Of a DNA stretch of 64,000 nucleotides, positions 48,383 to 59,014 are shown in pieces; positions within the stretch are counted from its first letter, which is position 1, and each line of letters opens with the position of its first letter. Origin of the DNA: Tritrichomonas musculus (Eukaryota > Parabasalia > Tritrichomonadida > Tritrichomonadidae). Location of the stretch: the NCBI GenBank assembly GCA_039105265.1, contig JAPFFF010000069.1, forward strand, positions 186,001-250,000, given 5' to 3'. Made by a program: the position numbers and the translations under genes. The notes below the pieces were generated by a model that ran no database searches, had not been told where the DNA came from, and saw only the letters and a program-made list of their open reading frames with translations.

Positions 48383-49021
48383 ATGAGTCAACCAACTGAA
48401 CAAACACAAATTGAAAATACTGAAGCTGAATTTGAACCTTTGAAAGGTTTTGAAAGTGATTATGAAATACAAACAACTTTCCCTTATAACATCAAGAATA
48501 AGAAAACAGGAAAAATTATAGCTGAAGGTGAATACAGACAAAATGTTTATCCGTGTGTAAACCTAAATAACAAAATATATTATAAACATATTCTTGTAGC
48601 AAAGCAATTTATTGAAAACCCTAATAATCTGCCACAAGTCGACCATAAGAATAGAATCAAAACTGATTATCATCTTGATAATTTACGATTTGTATCAAGT
48701 TCAGAGAATAATAAAAATAAATCAAATTATAAAGGTATTCAATATGAATTCATTGACGATATACCTGATGATGCAATTGTTATTGATTTCTATGAAACAA
48801 AGACAGAAAGGAAAGAATTTGAAGAAAATACGTATTATTATTACCATGATGATACTAATAATGAAGACATTTTTTATGCAAAGATTACTGATAATATTTA
48901 TAAAATTCTTCATATCAATACAAATAAATCAGGCAATGAATTTATTTCAATGAACGATATAAATAATCAAAAAGTTAGCGTATATATTAATAGATTCAAA
49001 CATCAACATGATTTGATTTGA
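48383..49021 (+). CDS. HNH endonuclease (P2)
   Basis: A 212-residue protein. The N-terminal FESDYEIQTTFPYNIKNKKT is the NUMOD-like partner; the core is KHILVAKQFIENPNNLPQ, VDHKNRIKTDYHLDNLRFVS and SSENNKNKSNYKGIQYEFI. The P1 protein at 25160-25699 has the same domain order (DYEINTDYPYQIRRK, VDHKNKIYTDNHISNLRW, NGFECEYVDDLP). A C-terminal ~80-residue extension is acidic and tyrosine-rich. It cuts or nicks DNA and may be a homing-type passenger or serve in element recombination. It converges with the fibre gene across one base. Confidence 0.8.
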   Translation: MSQPTEQTQIENTEAEFEPLKGFESDYEIQTTFPYNIKNKKTGKIIAEGEYRQNVYPCVNLNNKIYYKHILVAKQFIENPNNLPQVDHKNRIKTDYHLDNLRFVSSSENNKNKSNYKGIQYEFIDDIPDDAIVIDFYETKTERKEFEENTYYYYHDDTNNEDIFYAKITDNIYKILHINTNKSGNEFISMNDINNQKVSVYINRFKHQHDLI

Positions 49022-49022
49022 T

Positions 49023-51803
49023 TTACTCTTTGAATACAGATAACGTTCTTTCATCAATGATACTTGTAATGATTCCAACAGCCATTCGTTTTATTTTTGA
49101 TGTTATTGCGGTCTCACCTGAAAGAACTTTCAGCTTATTGTCTTCATTATCGATAAACACCTCATCACCAACACTATAACATGATGAATCATTAACGCGA
49201 ACCATATAATCACCATGTGAACTAAATGTTATACATTTATTTTTGTCATCAATTCTCACACATATACCGACATATTCTTTCCATGTTCCTGATGTCTTGA
49301 CACTACAAATACAATCAGTTGTATCATCAGCTGTTGAAGGTATCCATTCATCACCAACATGTTTGTAAACCTTTCCTGTCATATACACAGGAGAACCAAT
49401 AACGAAATCACTAACAGAGTTCATTGATGATTCAATCGGAGAGTAATGTGTGATTGTTGTGTTTGATTGAGTTCCGTAAATAGCAGCCTTAAATTTTGCT
49501 AAATAACCTCGGGACATGATGCATCTTGAATATATTTGTTTAGCATCTAATAATTCTTGAGTAGTTGTCCAAGAATATCCGCCTATTGGGAAATTATATG
49601 TCAGGGGTCTTCCTGATGTTATATCAACAGTGTCTTCATAATAGAATGGGAATTTGAAATTGTCGAAATACACAGTTCTTTGATATAATAATATTACTAT
49701 GTTATGGGGATTTGCAGCTGTATCATAGAATAATATTCTTATTTCCAAACATAACGCATAATCACCTACTATATATTCCAGTTTAATTACATTGTTTTCA
49801 AGTTTTAGATAATGAATTGATATCTCACCGCCCTCTGTAATCGGTCCGCAATCAATAGCACATTTTTTTATTAGTTGTTCTTCTGTTATGACATTTGACT
49901 TCAATGCAAAGTTATCATTCACATATTTCACAGATGAAATCATATTATCGTTCACAGGTTGGTTGCTGATTAATGTGATAGATACATCATATATATTGGT
50001 TAGTGTATCATCCGCAGCTCTCAATGAGACAATATGGGTATTATAATTAATATTTATTAATTCACCACTGGTTGATTTGTAAATCATATTCAAACTTTTA
50101 TATAAACTGTATTCGTATTCAACTTCTTCATATGATGCATCATCAGCATTTCGTTTGAATTTGACGATAATATTTTTGGTTGTGAATACTCTTCTTACAT
50201 CATCATCAGGAACTACGCAACCGCTATCATTCTGTGTACATTGAATTGTGATTCGTTCTGGACTTTCATCAACAACATTTGAAGTTTTAATAAATGGTGA
50301 TTCGATTTGAGCTCTAATGACGTTGATTAACCATTGAGTATTGCCACTTGAATTATACAACATAAATTCACCACGGTCATACCATACAATAGATAATCCA
50401 TTATCTAACATCATTCTATACCCTCTCATATATTTTTCATAAGGCTTGAATATCAAATCAAAATGTTGAATATTGTTAATGTAATCCTTGTTAGAACCCC
50501 AATTAACATCAAATATCACATGTATATCGGTTTCTGGTAAGTATGGTTTTACAAATATATAATCACGAACGGGATTCGGGTATTCAATGTTCAATTCAGT
50601 GCCATACAACGCAGTACTCAACGCAGATTCATTAATCAAATCAGTTGGAATTGTTGGGATTTCTGTTTTCAATGCATACTTATCTAATTCATAAGCCAAT
50701 TCATCCTCATCAACAAACTTCTCATCAGCTTGTGCACTGGTATAATACGGTGTTAAATCAACAGGTTCTGGTATAGCCGTCTTCAATGCATAAGTGTTCG
50801 ACACATATCTAGCCGAATAAGCGTTTCTGTCTGTTGGTTCGATAGTTTTGGTAATTGAACACGATAAAACTTCTGGTGTATCGCCAGTTCCTGGATTGAT
50901 TAATTCATGGCTGTCATACAAAAACCAAATACTTGAATCTTTTCCTTCGATACGCATTATCTGAGAGGGTTGTACGTCATTGTACGAATAATCTACGTGA
51001 ACATAATGACCAGTATAAAAACTGTCTGATGAAACAATATCCAACCCGTATTGCTCAATCATTTCATGATATGTGTTGTAATCCAAATCAGGAATTGTAT
51101 TATTGACGATTTCGAATTGAATTGTTGTTTGACCCTCAATAATCTCTGGGAGGTCTTCTTTTGGAACATATCGTTCGGCACAAGAATCCAAAGCCGCCTG
51201 AAGACCTTCATTAACTGCCATACTTGTTAAACACGTTGATGCTTTAGCTGATAATGGTTTAACATCATCAGCCATCAATTTCTGGTAAACTTCTTCTGGC
51301 AATTGTTCCTTTGGGTTCAATTGCAACTCACTATTTTTGAGTATCTCTGGTATATCTGTTTTCAATGCATATTTACCTTCAGCGACTGTTTTCGTTTCAT
51401 ACTTATCTAATTCATAAGCCAATTCATCCTCATCGACAAACTTCTCATCAGCTTGTGAACTAGTATAATACGGTGTCAAATCAATTGGTTCAGGTATATC
51501 ACTCTTCAATGCATATCCTTTTAATGATTCATTTATTTTTGTCGTCAATGATTCTTCATTAATCAAGTCATCAGGTATATCAGTTGATAAAGCGTAATTG
51601 TTGATAACATAATCACGCAATCCGTTAACAGCTTCATTCAATTGTTCCTCAGTGATTCCATTTCCGTTTGAAATCCCTACGTTTCCGTTCGATGAATCAC
51701 CTTTGATAACATAATTGTCGACATATCTTTTAATGTACTCGTTAATTAATCCGTCAATGGTATTTGTTTTTGTTATGTGTCCACTCTGCTCAATCGTAGA
51801 CAT
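49023..51803 (-). CDS. Phage-tail-fibre-like protein (P2, 926 aa)
   Basis: A 926-residue fibre. Its N-terminal half is built from fibre repeats: YALKSDIPEPIDLTPYYTSS with QADEKFVDEDELAYELDKY occurs twice (about residues 95-135 and 340-375), and shorter ALKTDIPEI or ALKTEIPTI units recur. The middle holds two or three beta-rich inserts. The C-terminal ~120 residues look like a small beta-barrel tip (GSPVYMTGKVYKHVGDEWIP, GDYMVRVNDSSCYSVGDEVF). By analogy with phage and adenovirus fibres it would project from the virion and bind host cells. It diverges from the next gene with 22 bases between the starts. Confidence 0.65.
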   Translation of the reverse strand: MSTIEQSGHITKTNTIDGLINEYIKRYVDNYVIKGDSSNGNVGISNGNGITEEQLNEAVNGLRDYVINNYALSTDIPDDLINEESLTTKINESLKGYALKSDIPEPIDLTPYYTSSQADEKFVDEDELAYELDKYETKTVAEGKYALKTDIPEILKNSELQLNPKEQLPEEVYQKLMADDVKPLSAKASTCLTSMAVNEGLQAALDSCAERYVPKEDLPEIIEGQTTIQFEIVNNTIPDLDYNTYHEMIEQYGLDIVSSDSFYTGHYVHVDYSYNDVQPSQIMRIEGKDSSIWFLYDSHELINPGTGDTPEVLSCSITKTIEPTDRNAYSARYVSNTYALKTAIPEPVDLTPYYTSAQADEKFVDEDELAYELDKYALKTEIPTIPTDLINESALSTALYGTELNIEYPNPVRDYIFVKPYLPETDIHVIFDVNWGSNKDYINNIQHFDLIFKPYEKYMRGYRMMLDNGLSIVWYDRGEFMLYNSSGNTQWLINVIRAQIESPFIKTSNVVDESPERITIQCTQNDSGCVVPDDDVRRVFTTKNIIVKFKRNADDASYEEVEYEYSLYKSLNMIYKSTSGELININYNTHIVSLRAADDTLTNIYDVSITLISNQPVNDNMISSVKYVNDNFALKSNVITEEQLIKKCAIDCGPITEGGEISIHYLKLENNVIKLEYIVGDYALCLEIRILFYDTAANPHNIVILLYQRTVYFDNFKFPFYYEDTVDITSGRPLTYNFPIGGYSWTTTQELLDAKQIYSRCIMSRGYLAKFKAAIYGTQSNTTITHYSPIESSMNSVSDFVIGSPVYMTGKVYKHVGDEWIPSTADDTTDCICSVKTSGTWKEYVGICVRIDDKNKCITFSSHGDYMVRVNDSSCYSVGDEVFIDNEDNKLKVLSGETAITSKIKRMAVGIITSIIDERTLSVFKE

Positions 51804-51825
51804 TCAATTTATTAGAAACTAAACA

Positions 51826-54119
51826 ATGTCAAAACAAGACAAAAATAATTCATCTGATAGCTTTGAATTAGATTTGAGCAATATTGATGATGAAACTATA
51901 TTTGACAGCGAGGTATCTAAACCTGATGATGATGATGAAATAGATGACCCGATAGATTATTTTAAGAACACGTTTCTCGGTACATACAAACTAGAACACC
52001 CCAATGATTTAATTAATTTGTTGTATCAAATACAAAACAATGAATATACAGGAAGAAGTGTGGGAAAGATTCGCGAAATGAAAGTCAAGTTTCGTCGATT
52101 TGTTTCATTGATGAACAAAATCAATACAGGAATTAAAAGTAAAGGCAATCAATTCCTTAGTTTAAGAGAGTACGCACAAGATAAAAAAGTCTTGATATCA
52201 TTATCAATTACTTCAATATTGTTGTCAACGATGATTTAAATTATAGCTCTGATGGTTTTCGTTCATCACCCATCAAACCACCGAGAAAGAGTCAAACACC
52301 ACAAGCCACCAAAGGAAGAAGAAAGAGAACAAGCATACATGAACCAATACTTGATACTAATAAACGAAGAACACCAAGAAGAAAACGCATAACTCCGAGT
52401 GATTCTGATGAAAATGACTCGACAATACAATTGCCTAAAGACAGTGAAGATTCATTACTTAATATAACATTAAGCGAATCAGATTCTGAGTCATTAATAT
52501 TGAAAAACGATGATTTATCTGATTCTTTTATTGAACCATCAAAGGAACACAATAAAAATAATTTTTCAACTAATAAAATGGCAGACGACAACAACAATAA
52601 TAACGGACCTCTTCAATCATTATATGATGATGAATTAGATGATTGGCACGATGATAATGAAGCAGCAACCGAAGCATACAGATATACAAGAACACCTGCA
52701 AAACAACCATACAGATATGTTGATAATGAAGAAGAAGCACAAGAAATTAAATCACCTTTTGCAAGGAAATACAAAGGATATGCAGAAGATAACAAAGCAG
52801 ATGATGAAATACTTGATGAATTAATAAGAAATGCAAAGCAACCCTCAAAGAATACTCGCGGACGTCGTGATAAAAAAGATATGCCTCTTGTTAACTCAAC
52901 ATTAAAGGATTCATTTGACAAGCTTGAAATACCTCGGGTTGGTGGTAATATATCCTATTACAGAGATAAATTTATTGATATGATTATTAACGGAAACTTC
53001 AGAATCAAATACATTCCGAATGCAGCTTGTCGTGATACAGCTATTGAATACTGTAAGAATTCAGTTGATAAAGACGGTAAACCAAGATATCGTTTATTAC
53101 CAGAAAATGCCAAAGACCCGTTAGGAAACTCAATAACAGACTTGAACGGTGATAAAGTTGATGATGTTGTTTTAATTGATAGGAACGGTAATCCTTCAAT
53201 CATTAACGGATACAAGCTTGTATTTGCTTCTCCTTACAAGAAAGTTTGGAAATCTGTTATTAAAACAAAACAAGAAAGAAAAGAAATGCCGTTCAATAAA
53301 TGGATTCAATCATTATTTGATAAAGATATCAAGAAAATTGATTGGGATGCTGGTCAATACAAATTAACAAAGGGAAAAGACATGCAAGAGCTAGAAAATT
53401 ATTACGGTCCTATGGGTCTGGGAAAAGCAAGAGTCAGCAAACGTATTACACCAAGTTCTTATTGGTCATCAATCTTTTCTAAAGTCTGGAAAGTGTATTG
53501 GAATGACGAACAATTCTTTGTATTATCTCCTTTGAAGAAACTCATCAATTACCTTGCTGTATCAAATATGTTATTTGCTTATCTCTTTGATGCTCCTTTC
53601 AAAGAAATCATTCAAGACAATAAGTTCAATGGAAAGATATTAACATATGAACAATGGTCATATTGGAAACAACAGAACAATAAAGAATATGTTTCAGTAT
53701 TAGGAAAGAATGTTCAATCATATGTTGAGAAGATTATTGATAAAGCTATTGATATCACATCAGGAGAATTAAAGGCTGAACCAAGTCAATGGGGTAAACA
53801 ATTTACTGAATTAATGCATTACATTGATTATGTTGTCTTTGGTGTTGGTTTCAATGTTGATGTAAGTAAACAAGAAGGATATAACAGGTTGAAACGAAAT
53901 GCAGAAGGAATTAAAGAAGCAACGCCAGAAGATTTTAAGAACGTTAAAGATAATTTCATTAAACGAATCACTGCAGCAATAGAAAGAGATATATATTCAA
54001 ATTGTGGATACACAGCATTCAAAGCACAACTCAAAGAAAGTAAATTGCAGAACAAAAATAAATATGATAATTTTGCTGTTAATCTTAAACCATTACATCA
54101 AAGAATGAATAATGAATAA
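51826..54119 (+). pseudogene. P2 conserved structural protein region (about one break)
   Basis: The region holds an acidic N-terminal part (DSFELDLSNIDDETIFDSE), a serine/arginine-rich linker, an Asn/Asp-rich stretch and a large C-terminal domain. The last includes DKFIDMIINGNFRIKYIPN, NGDKVDDVVLIDRNGNPSII, WKSVIKTKQERKEMPFNKWI and GPMGLGKARVSKRITPSSYW. The C-terminal domain has a homologue in P1 (10282-11394). It is either one broken gene or two adjacent genes; one break seems likely. Its size, its homologue in both elements and its lack of enzyme motifs suggest a virion component. The family is not recognised. Confidence 0.55.
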
Positions 54120-55232
54120 TTAATTTAAATCAAAACCTCCATTATTGTTATTATTATTATTTTTGTCATTTGGGTCTGAAACGATTCTAAAACTATAACG
54201 TTTTGTTGATTGTGGTTGTTTCTTCTGGTCTTGCTGATTATCAAGTGAAGTTGACAAGTCTTCAAAAGTATCATTATTTATGTTTTGTTGTCGTTCAGAA
54301 TAATTTGATGTCTTATTAGGATTTGGTGTTTCAAAATAAAAGCCTTGTGATTGATTTTGATTTCCTACATGCCAATCGTCTTCAATTTCCATAGGTTCAT
54401 AGCTTGTTGGATAATTTGGTTTTGTACTTATGGCTGATGCTGAAAAATGAACTTTGTTATCATTTTCTTTTGATTTATGCTTTCTTGGTGGATTGGGAGT
54501 TAATGATTTAATATTTTCTGTTGTTTCATTTGCTGTTGTTTCGTTATCGGGTTTTATATTTGGTTTGAATATAGGATATTCAGTGAATATAGTATCATTT
54601 CGAAAACCTAAATGTGCAGGTTTCTTCGGTTTATAATTCGTATTTTGATTTAAATCGTTCATTGTTTGTATTCTAATATCATTGGTGTCAGAACCTGGTT
54701 CTGTGTTATCATAGAAATCAATTGTCGGTATTAAGTTTGGATTATCATAAACGGTGAATGATATATATGTTTTATTTGCATTAGGATTATAGCCTATATC
54801 AGCTGCAGTAATTATATTATTAAATGCATTCATGAATACCTCATAAGTAAAAGCGAAATTTACTCTATTAAAATAAGCTTCACCATCATATTCTACATAA
54901 TAATTTGTTATATCTTTAGGTGTGTTATCATTTAATAATACAAATACAGGTTCTTGAAATCCTGGTAGTATCTTTCGTATAAATATGTATGACGGACTAT
55001 AAATTCCATCACCAATTAAATACAACATCCATGCAGGTCTAGTCGTTAATGTTGTACCTTTATAAATACTTTGAACTTGCCTCGGAAATGTAAAAGTTGA
55101 TGGGAAAATATAAATTGACCTTGATTCAGTAGTCGTAATCATAGCAAATGCAATCGGTGCTACACCATTAATTTTATAATTGCTCATATCAGCCAATTGA
55201 TTCGGATTTAAATAAAATACATGAGAATCCAT
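54120..55232 (-). CDS. P2 protein of unknown function (370 aa), likely structural
   Basis: Residues 1-170 are beta-rich (MDSHVFYLNPNQLADMSNYK, YKINGVAPIAFAMITTTESR, NRVNFAFTYEVFMNAFNNII). The rest is a low-complexity tail rich in Asn, Pro, Thr and Lys with a poly-Asn run (NNNNNNNGG, near 54150). The beta-rich part could be a jelly-roll minor capsid domain. It stands beside the integrase-linked small gene and near the capsid gene on the same strand. No diagnostic motif is seen. Confidence 0.45.
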   Translation of the reverse strand: MDSHVFYLNPNQLADMSNYKINGVAPIAFAMITTTESRSIYIFPSTFTFPRQVQSIYKGTTLTTRPAWMLYLIGDGIYSPSYIFIRKILPGFQEPVFVLLNDNTPKDITNYYVEYDGEAYFNRVNFAFTYEVFMNAFNNIITAADIGYNPNANKTYISFTVYDNPNLIPTIDFYDNTEPGSDTNDIRIQTMNDLNQNTNYKPKKPAHLGFRNDTIFTEYPIFKPNIKPDNETTANETTENIKSLTPNPPRKHKSKENDNKVHFSASAISTKPNYPTSYEPMEIEDDWHVGNQNQSQGFYFETPNPNKTSNYSERQQNINNDTFEDLSTSLDNQQDQKKQPQSTKRYSFRIVSDPNDKNNNNNNNGGFDLN

Positions 55233-55244
55233 TTTGAATAGTCA

Positions 55245-55595
55245 TTAATAAATCAAAAGACAACTGAATATAAATGATTCAGGTTCAATAACGTTTCCTT
55301 TCATGTCTGTGAACCATAAATGATACTCTTTTTTTGTGTTGTTCAGACATTCATATTTACGATATTTCGTTTGTCTTCTGTTAGCAAGCATAATGAAATG
55401 GTCGCAGAAAGGCATGAATTCAACAATATCTGAATGAACCATCAATTCACCAACAATATGTTGATTGACAACCGCACCACAATACTGAACAACAATGTAC
55501 TTCTTGTTGCGACTATAAACGAAATCATCAGGAAGATTAAAATCTTTTGTTTGTGTGTGATAGTATCGTTTTGTGATTGGTTGTTTAGCTTTCAT
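55245..55595 (-). CDS. P2 integrase-linked beta-rich protein (116 aa)
   Basis: MKAKQPITKRYYHTQTKDFN, then beta strands YIVVQYCGAVVNQHIVGELM, VEFMPFCDHFIMLANRR and LWFTDMKGNVIEPESFIFSC. The end resembles the C-terminus of the P1 protein next to its integrase (TFWIEFYDKNEIKIPLPI). It overlaps the integrase gene by 11 bases on the same strand, so the two are probably co-expressed. A small capsid or penton-type protein is possible. Confidence 0.5.
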   Translation of the reverse strand: MKAKQPITKRYYHTQTKDFNLPDDFVYSRNKKYIVVQYCGAVVNQHIVGELMVHSDIVEFMPFCDHFIMLANRRQTKYRKYECLNNTKKEYHLWFTDMKGNVIEPESFIFSCLLIY

Positions 55596-56664
55596 TTTGC
55601 GTTTTATAAGTCAAAAAGAATACTTTATAATCATCATTCAAAGCATCTATTGACGAACAAACATATTTTGTGTACATGATTGGAACTGTTATTATTGTTT
55701 TATTCTTCAATGTTTTGTTAGTTTGACGCAAAGGATTTAATAGTTTACATTTAACGTTTCCAGATTCATAACAAATGAATTCAGCAAGTTCATTGAATAC
55801 TCTTCTTCGCTTTTCATGTTTCTTTTCAGTTTTTCCGTAATCGGTGTGAACAAGTATTATATTTTTGGGTTTATATGATAGAAGACCTTTAAATCGTTGT
55901 TTTTGTTGAATCTCTTTCAATTGCATTGATTTGGCTCTTATGTACTGCCATTCAAAGTCGCGGTCGTCTTGCATCTGTTGAGGTGTTAGATAAATGTATT
56001 TTGATTGTCGTTTGTCAAGGTATTCATCGGTTTCTTCGTCAAATGATGTGTATAAAGGATTCAATAAACGAAGAGATGAGTGAGGAGTGTTATTGTACCA
56101 TGCAACCGTTTGTTGCATCAATACATTGTTTGTCATTCGTTGTTGTGATTGACCGAAAGCATTTCGTAATGTTCTGATTACGGCATCAACACATTTATGT
56201 GCATTCGTGAAAGGTGAATCATCAATGATTAACTTTATTTTATTAGGAGCTTTGAATTTAATTGACGTTTTGTCTAATTGATATCTTTGCTCTTCACCGT
56301 TGCAATAACTTTTGAATGCATTTGATATAAAAGCTTTTTCACCATCACATTTAATTGTTTCAATTCTGATATTTCTTTTATTGACTAGTTTATCAATTAC
56401 TTTGATTACATAAAACTCAGACTTGTAATCAATTGGTTCAACAATTAAGTATTTGGTGTTTACATTGATAAGAACAAGATAAGCTTTGTTTAATGCAAAC
56501 ATTATATCCATCTCGTATGCGTACGGTTCAAATGAGAAGTCAGGTTTTGATAGTTTCTTTACTGTCTTCAATTGGTAATCTGGTATGTATAGCTCGGTTT
56601 TAATGTTTGTGTCTTTGATGTATTTGTATTTAGATTTGAAAGGATAGTTGATTGATTCATTCAT
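55585..56664 (-). CDS. INT: Retroviral-type integrase (P2)
   Basis: A 359-residue Polinton integrase. The core contains YEMDIMFALNKAYLVLINVN (first acidic position), IETIKCDGEKAFIS (second), the helix KCVDAVIRTLRNAFG and the hallmark WYNNTPHSSLRLLNPLY. The C-terminus is basic and beta-rich (YKPKNIILVHTDYGKTEKKH, GNVKCKLLNPLRQ). The exact T-rich box lies 8 bases upstream of the ATG. It catalyses insertion with a short target duplication, in agreement with the 6-bp duplication around P2. Confidence 0.8.
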   Translation of the reverse strand: MNESINYPFKSKYKYIKDTNIKTELYIPDYQLKTVKKLSKPDFSFEPYAYEMDIMFALNKAYLVLINVNTKYLIVEPIDYKSEFYVIKVIDKLVNKRNIRIETIKCDGEKAFISNAFKSYCNGEEQRYQLDKTSIKFKAPNKIKLIIDDSPFTNAHKCVDAVIRTLRNAFGQSQQRMTNNVLMQQTVAWYNNTPHSSLRLLNPLYTSFDEETDEYLDKRQSKYIYLTPQQMQDDRDFEWQYIRAKSMQLKEIQQKQRFKGLLSYKPKNIILVHTDYGKTEKKHEKRRRVFNELAEFICYESGNVKCKLLNPLRQTNKTLKNKTIITVPIMYTKYVCSSIDALNDDYKVFFLTYKTQNES

Positions 56665-56672
56665 TTAAATCG

Positions 56673-56682
56673 CAAAAATAAA
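56673..56682 (-). promoter_or_regulatory. T-rich start-proximal box (TTTATTTTTG)
   Basis: On the minus strand TTTATTTTTG lies 8 bases before the integrase start codon at 56664. Confidence 0.45.
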
Positions 56683-56721
56683 GCATTAATTTATGATGAT
56701 TATTTAATGAAATCAATTCAT

Positions 56722-58674
56722 TTATTCATTTGCTTGACTTCCTTGTGGTGATTCATCGTCAACATATTCCAATCCTTCGAGTGATAGTTTAAAGTAAGAA
56801 TCCCTAGTTATCCAAAGTTGAGTAGGTGGAGGTCTGGCAATGGTTCCGTCTGGTTCAACAACATTGAAATATGTGTCATCATTTCCTGTATAGATAGGCA
56901 TTCCATTGACTTGTATCTGAACGTTTCCAAATCCCCCATCATGTCCGTCATAACAATATCCTGCACTCGCTCGTTCAGTTTGAATGTTGAAAACAAATGA
57001 TGTTGCATCACTGATTGTGTTGTTGTATCTCTTACCGTTCGCGTCATTCTTTGGCATTGTCATTGAGTCCTCAAATTCCTTTGTGCATGAAAGAGTGATT
57101 GCATCTAAATCACCAGCCGTTAATTGATTTTCAAAGAATCGTGCACCAATGGTTGAAACGTTTTCGTCTGGGAAGTTCTTTCCACCAATATTCAAGAAAC
57201 AATTTTGATAAACTGGGTTTTCAAAGACAGTTAAATCATTATGATGCTTTGGAAACATGATTGATAAATTGGTTGCATTGATTAATGGGATATTCAATGT
57301 TGACTTGATTCCGTTAGCTGCTGGAGCGATTGGGAAAGCATGATAATCAACTTTTTGTGAAGGAATGATTAAACCTTGTCTTAAAATGTCTTCAATTCCT
57401 TGTCTTGTAGCTTCACAAACACCAAAGCCTTGCATATTAGATTTACAAGCCATGATTGTCATTCGATTAACAGTAAGTGTTGCAGTTTGTTTTGAATAAT
57501 GAGCGCTCATCAACTTGTTGGCTTCAGATTTAGAAACAAAATTAATATAAACATTGCCTGCTGGATGCTTTGATGAAGGTATTCCGCTCGGATGTTCTTT
57601 AAGATAATGTTTATTACAAATTACTTTATCATCATCTGTCTTTTCAATTCCGAGCTCTTCAAACTCTTCATCAGTATAGCTGAACATAAATGTAAATGTT
57701 TCAAGAACGTCAGTAACAGGAATATTTGTTGAAGCAGGTATGTAATGGTCTAACAATTCATACTTCAATTGATATTTCGTTGGTGTTGGTTCAGGTGATG
57801 GAGGGTCAGGATTGTCTCCAGGTCCTGGAATTACTGCTTGATTACCAATTTGTGTGAATTGATGTTTGAGGTGTCCTCGTGCTTTGATTTCCTTTAGTCT
57901 GTTTAATTCTTCCATCGATATTGAATCATTATCTTCAAGAAATACTTTTGCTTCAGCAACTGTGTAAGGGTCTAATACTGCCCAAACAAGACCAGCGGGA
58001 CTAACTTGAAAACGAATTGATAAATCACCAATGATTCCGTTAGGGAATAAATCAAATGCTTGTAATGCGAGCAAATCATCAAAAGGAACATTCAAATCAA
58101 ATTCAACTTCACTTCTTCCAGTGTTCTTAAATGAATTCAAATTAACATAAGCTCCTGCATGTGTCTGTGAATAGTTGCTAATGTTTTCCCACAATGAATG
58201 AACGAATCTGCGGCGTTTCTTCTCGGCTTCTGGTTTAACTGAAGAATACAAGAAGCCTTCACGAATGCATTCATTCTGTTGGTATCCGACATTGACATTA
58301 TTATGAAGAATCTCTAACCTGTCAAACAACTGGTTTGATGATTTGAAACCGACAAACAGTTTGTACAAGTTGTTGGGGTCATTGATTTCATTTAATTTAC
58401 TCATATCTGTATTCAATGATAAATCTAATTTAACGTGAAATGTTAAGAAACCTTTATCAATATCACTGATGAAGTGGTCAGGATGTGTTAAACTGATTTG
58501 TGAATATTGTCCTTGATGAAATGGAGCTGGTTGGTCATGACAGTCAACAGTTCTAAATGAAAATGAACGCGTACCGTCATTGACATTAATCATGTTTCTC
58601 ATCTCTTCAAATGCATGAAGAACGTTTCCTGTTTCAGTGCGAAGATTATGGGCTCTCTCGTTTCGATATAACAT
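56722..58674 (-). CDS. MCP: Major capsid protein, double jelly-roll (P2)
   Basis: A 650-residue capsid protein. Landmarks: FRTVDCHDQPAPFHQGQYSQ and ISLTHPDHFISDIDKGFLTF at the start of jelly roll 1, RLEILHNNVNVGYQQNE, VNLNSFKNTGRSEVEFDLNV with FDDLLALQAFDLFPNGIIGD, a Pro-rich linker (GPGDNPDPPSPEPTPTK), and in jelly roll 2 LNIPLINATNLSIMFPKHHN with FENPVYQNCFLNIGG. It parallels the P1 capsid (528 residues) but carries an extra ~120-residue insert around the linker. It forms the icosahedral shell. The frame is open. Confidence 0.85.
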   Translation of the reverse strand: MLYRNERAHNLRTETGNVLHAFEEMRNMINVNDGTRSFSFRTVDCHDQPAPFHQGQYSQISLTHPDHFISDIDKGFLTFHVKLDLSLNTDMSKLNEINDPNNLYKLFVGFKSSNQLFDRLEILHNNVNVGYQQNECIREGFLYSSVKPEAEKKRRRFVHSLWENISNYSQTHAGAYVNLNSFKNTGRSEVEFDLNVPFDDLLALQAFDLFPNGIIGDLSIRFQVSPAGLVWAVLDPYTVAEAKVFLEDNDSISMEELNRLKEIKARGHLKHQFTQIGNQAVIPGPGDNPDPPSPEPTPTKYQLKYELLDHYIPASTNIPVTDVLETFTFMFSYTDEEFEELGIEKTDDDKVICNKHYLKEHPSGIPSSKHPAGNVYINFVSKSEANKLMSAHYSKQTATLTVNRMTIMACKSNMQGFGVCEATRQGIEDILRQGLIIPSQKVDYHAFPIAPAANGIKSTLNIPLINATNLSIMFPKHHNDLTVFENPVYQNCFLNIGGKNFPDENVSTIGARFFENQLTAGDLDAITLSCTKEFEDSMTMPKNDANGKRYNNTISDATSFVFNIQTERASAGYCYDGHDGGFGNVQIQVNGMPIYTGNDDTYFNVVEPDGTIARPPPTQLWITRDSYFKLSLEGLEYVDDESPQGSQANE

Positions 58675-58723
58675 TTATGATTGAATAAAAAGGAAATAAA
58701 TCACTTTTATCATCAATTAAATT

Positions 58724-58978
58724 ATGGGTGTCGGTATATTCAACAAAATCAAGAACGCATTTAAATCAATTGGTGGTAAAGTTAAATCATTCGCTCAGAA
58801 AGCAGTTAAAGCAATTCCAAAAGTTGTTGATGTTGGAAAGCAAATCATGGACAGAGTCAAACCAATCACACAATTCATTCCTGGTGTCGGTCAGGTTGTT
58901 GACGCAATTGATACAGGTTTAAATGCTGTCGACAAAGTAGGTAAATTTGGTAAATCAATACTGAATGAGGTTAAATGA
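58724..58978 (+). CDS. Candidate membrane-active pVI-like protein (P2, 84 aa)
   Basis: MGVGIFNKIKNAFKSIGGKV begins with a possible myristoylation site and a cationic amphipathic helix, followed by SFAQKAVKAIPKVVDVGK, then ITQFIPGVGQVVDAIDTGLN. This recalls membrane-lytic helices of adenovirus protein VI and the P1 protein at 28231-28635. It diverges from the capsid gene with 49 bases between the starts. The assignment is by pattern and place. Confidence 0.5.
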   Translation: MGVGIFNKIKNAFKSIGGKVKSFAQKAVKAIPKVVDVGKQIMDRVKPITQFIPGVGQVVDAIDTGLNAVDKVGKFGKSILNEVK

Positions 58979-59014
58979 AAAACAATGAAAAATAATGATT
59001 TAATATAATTATAA

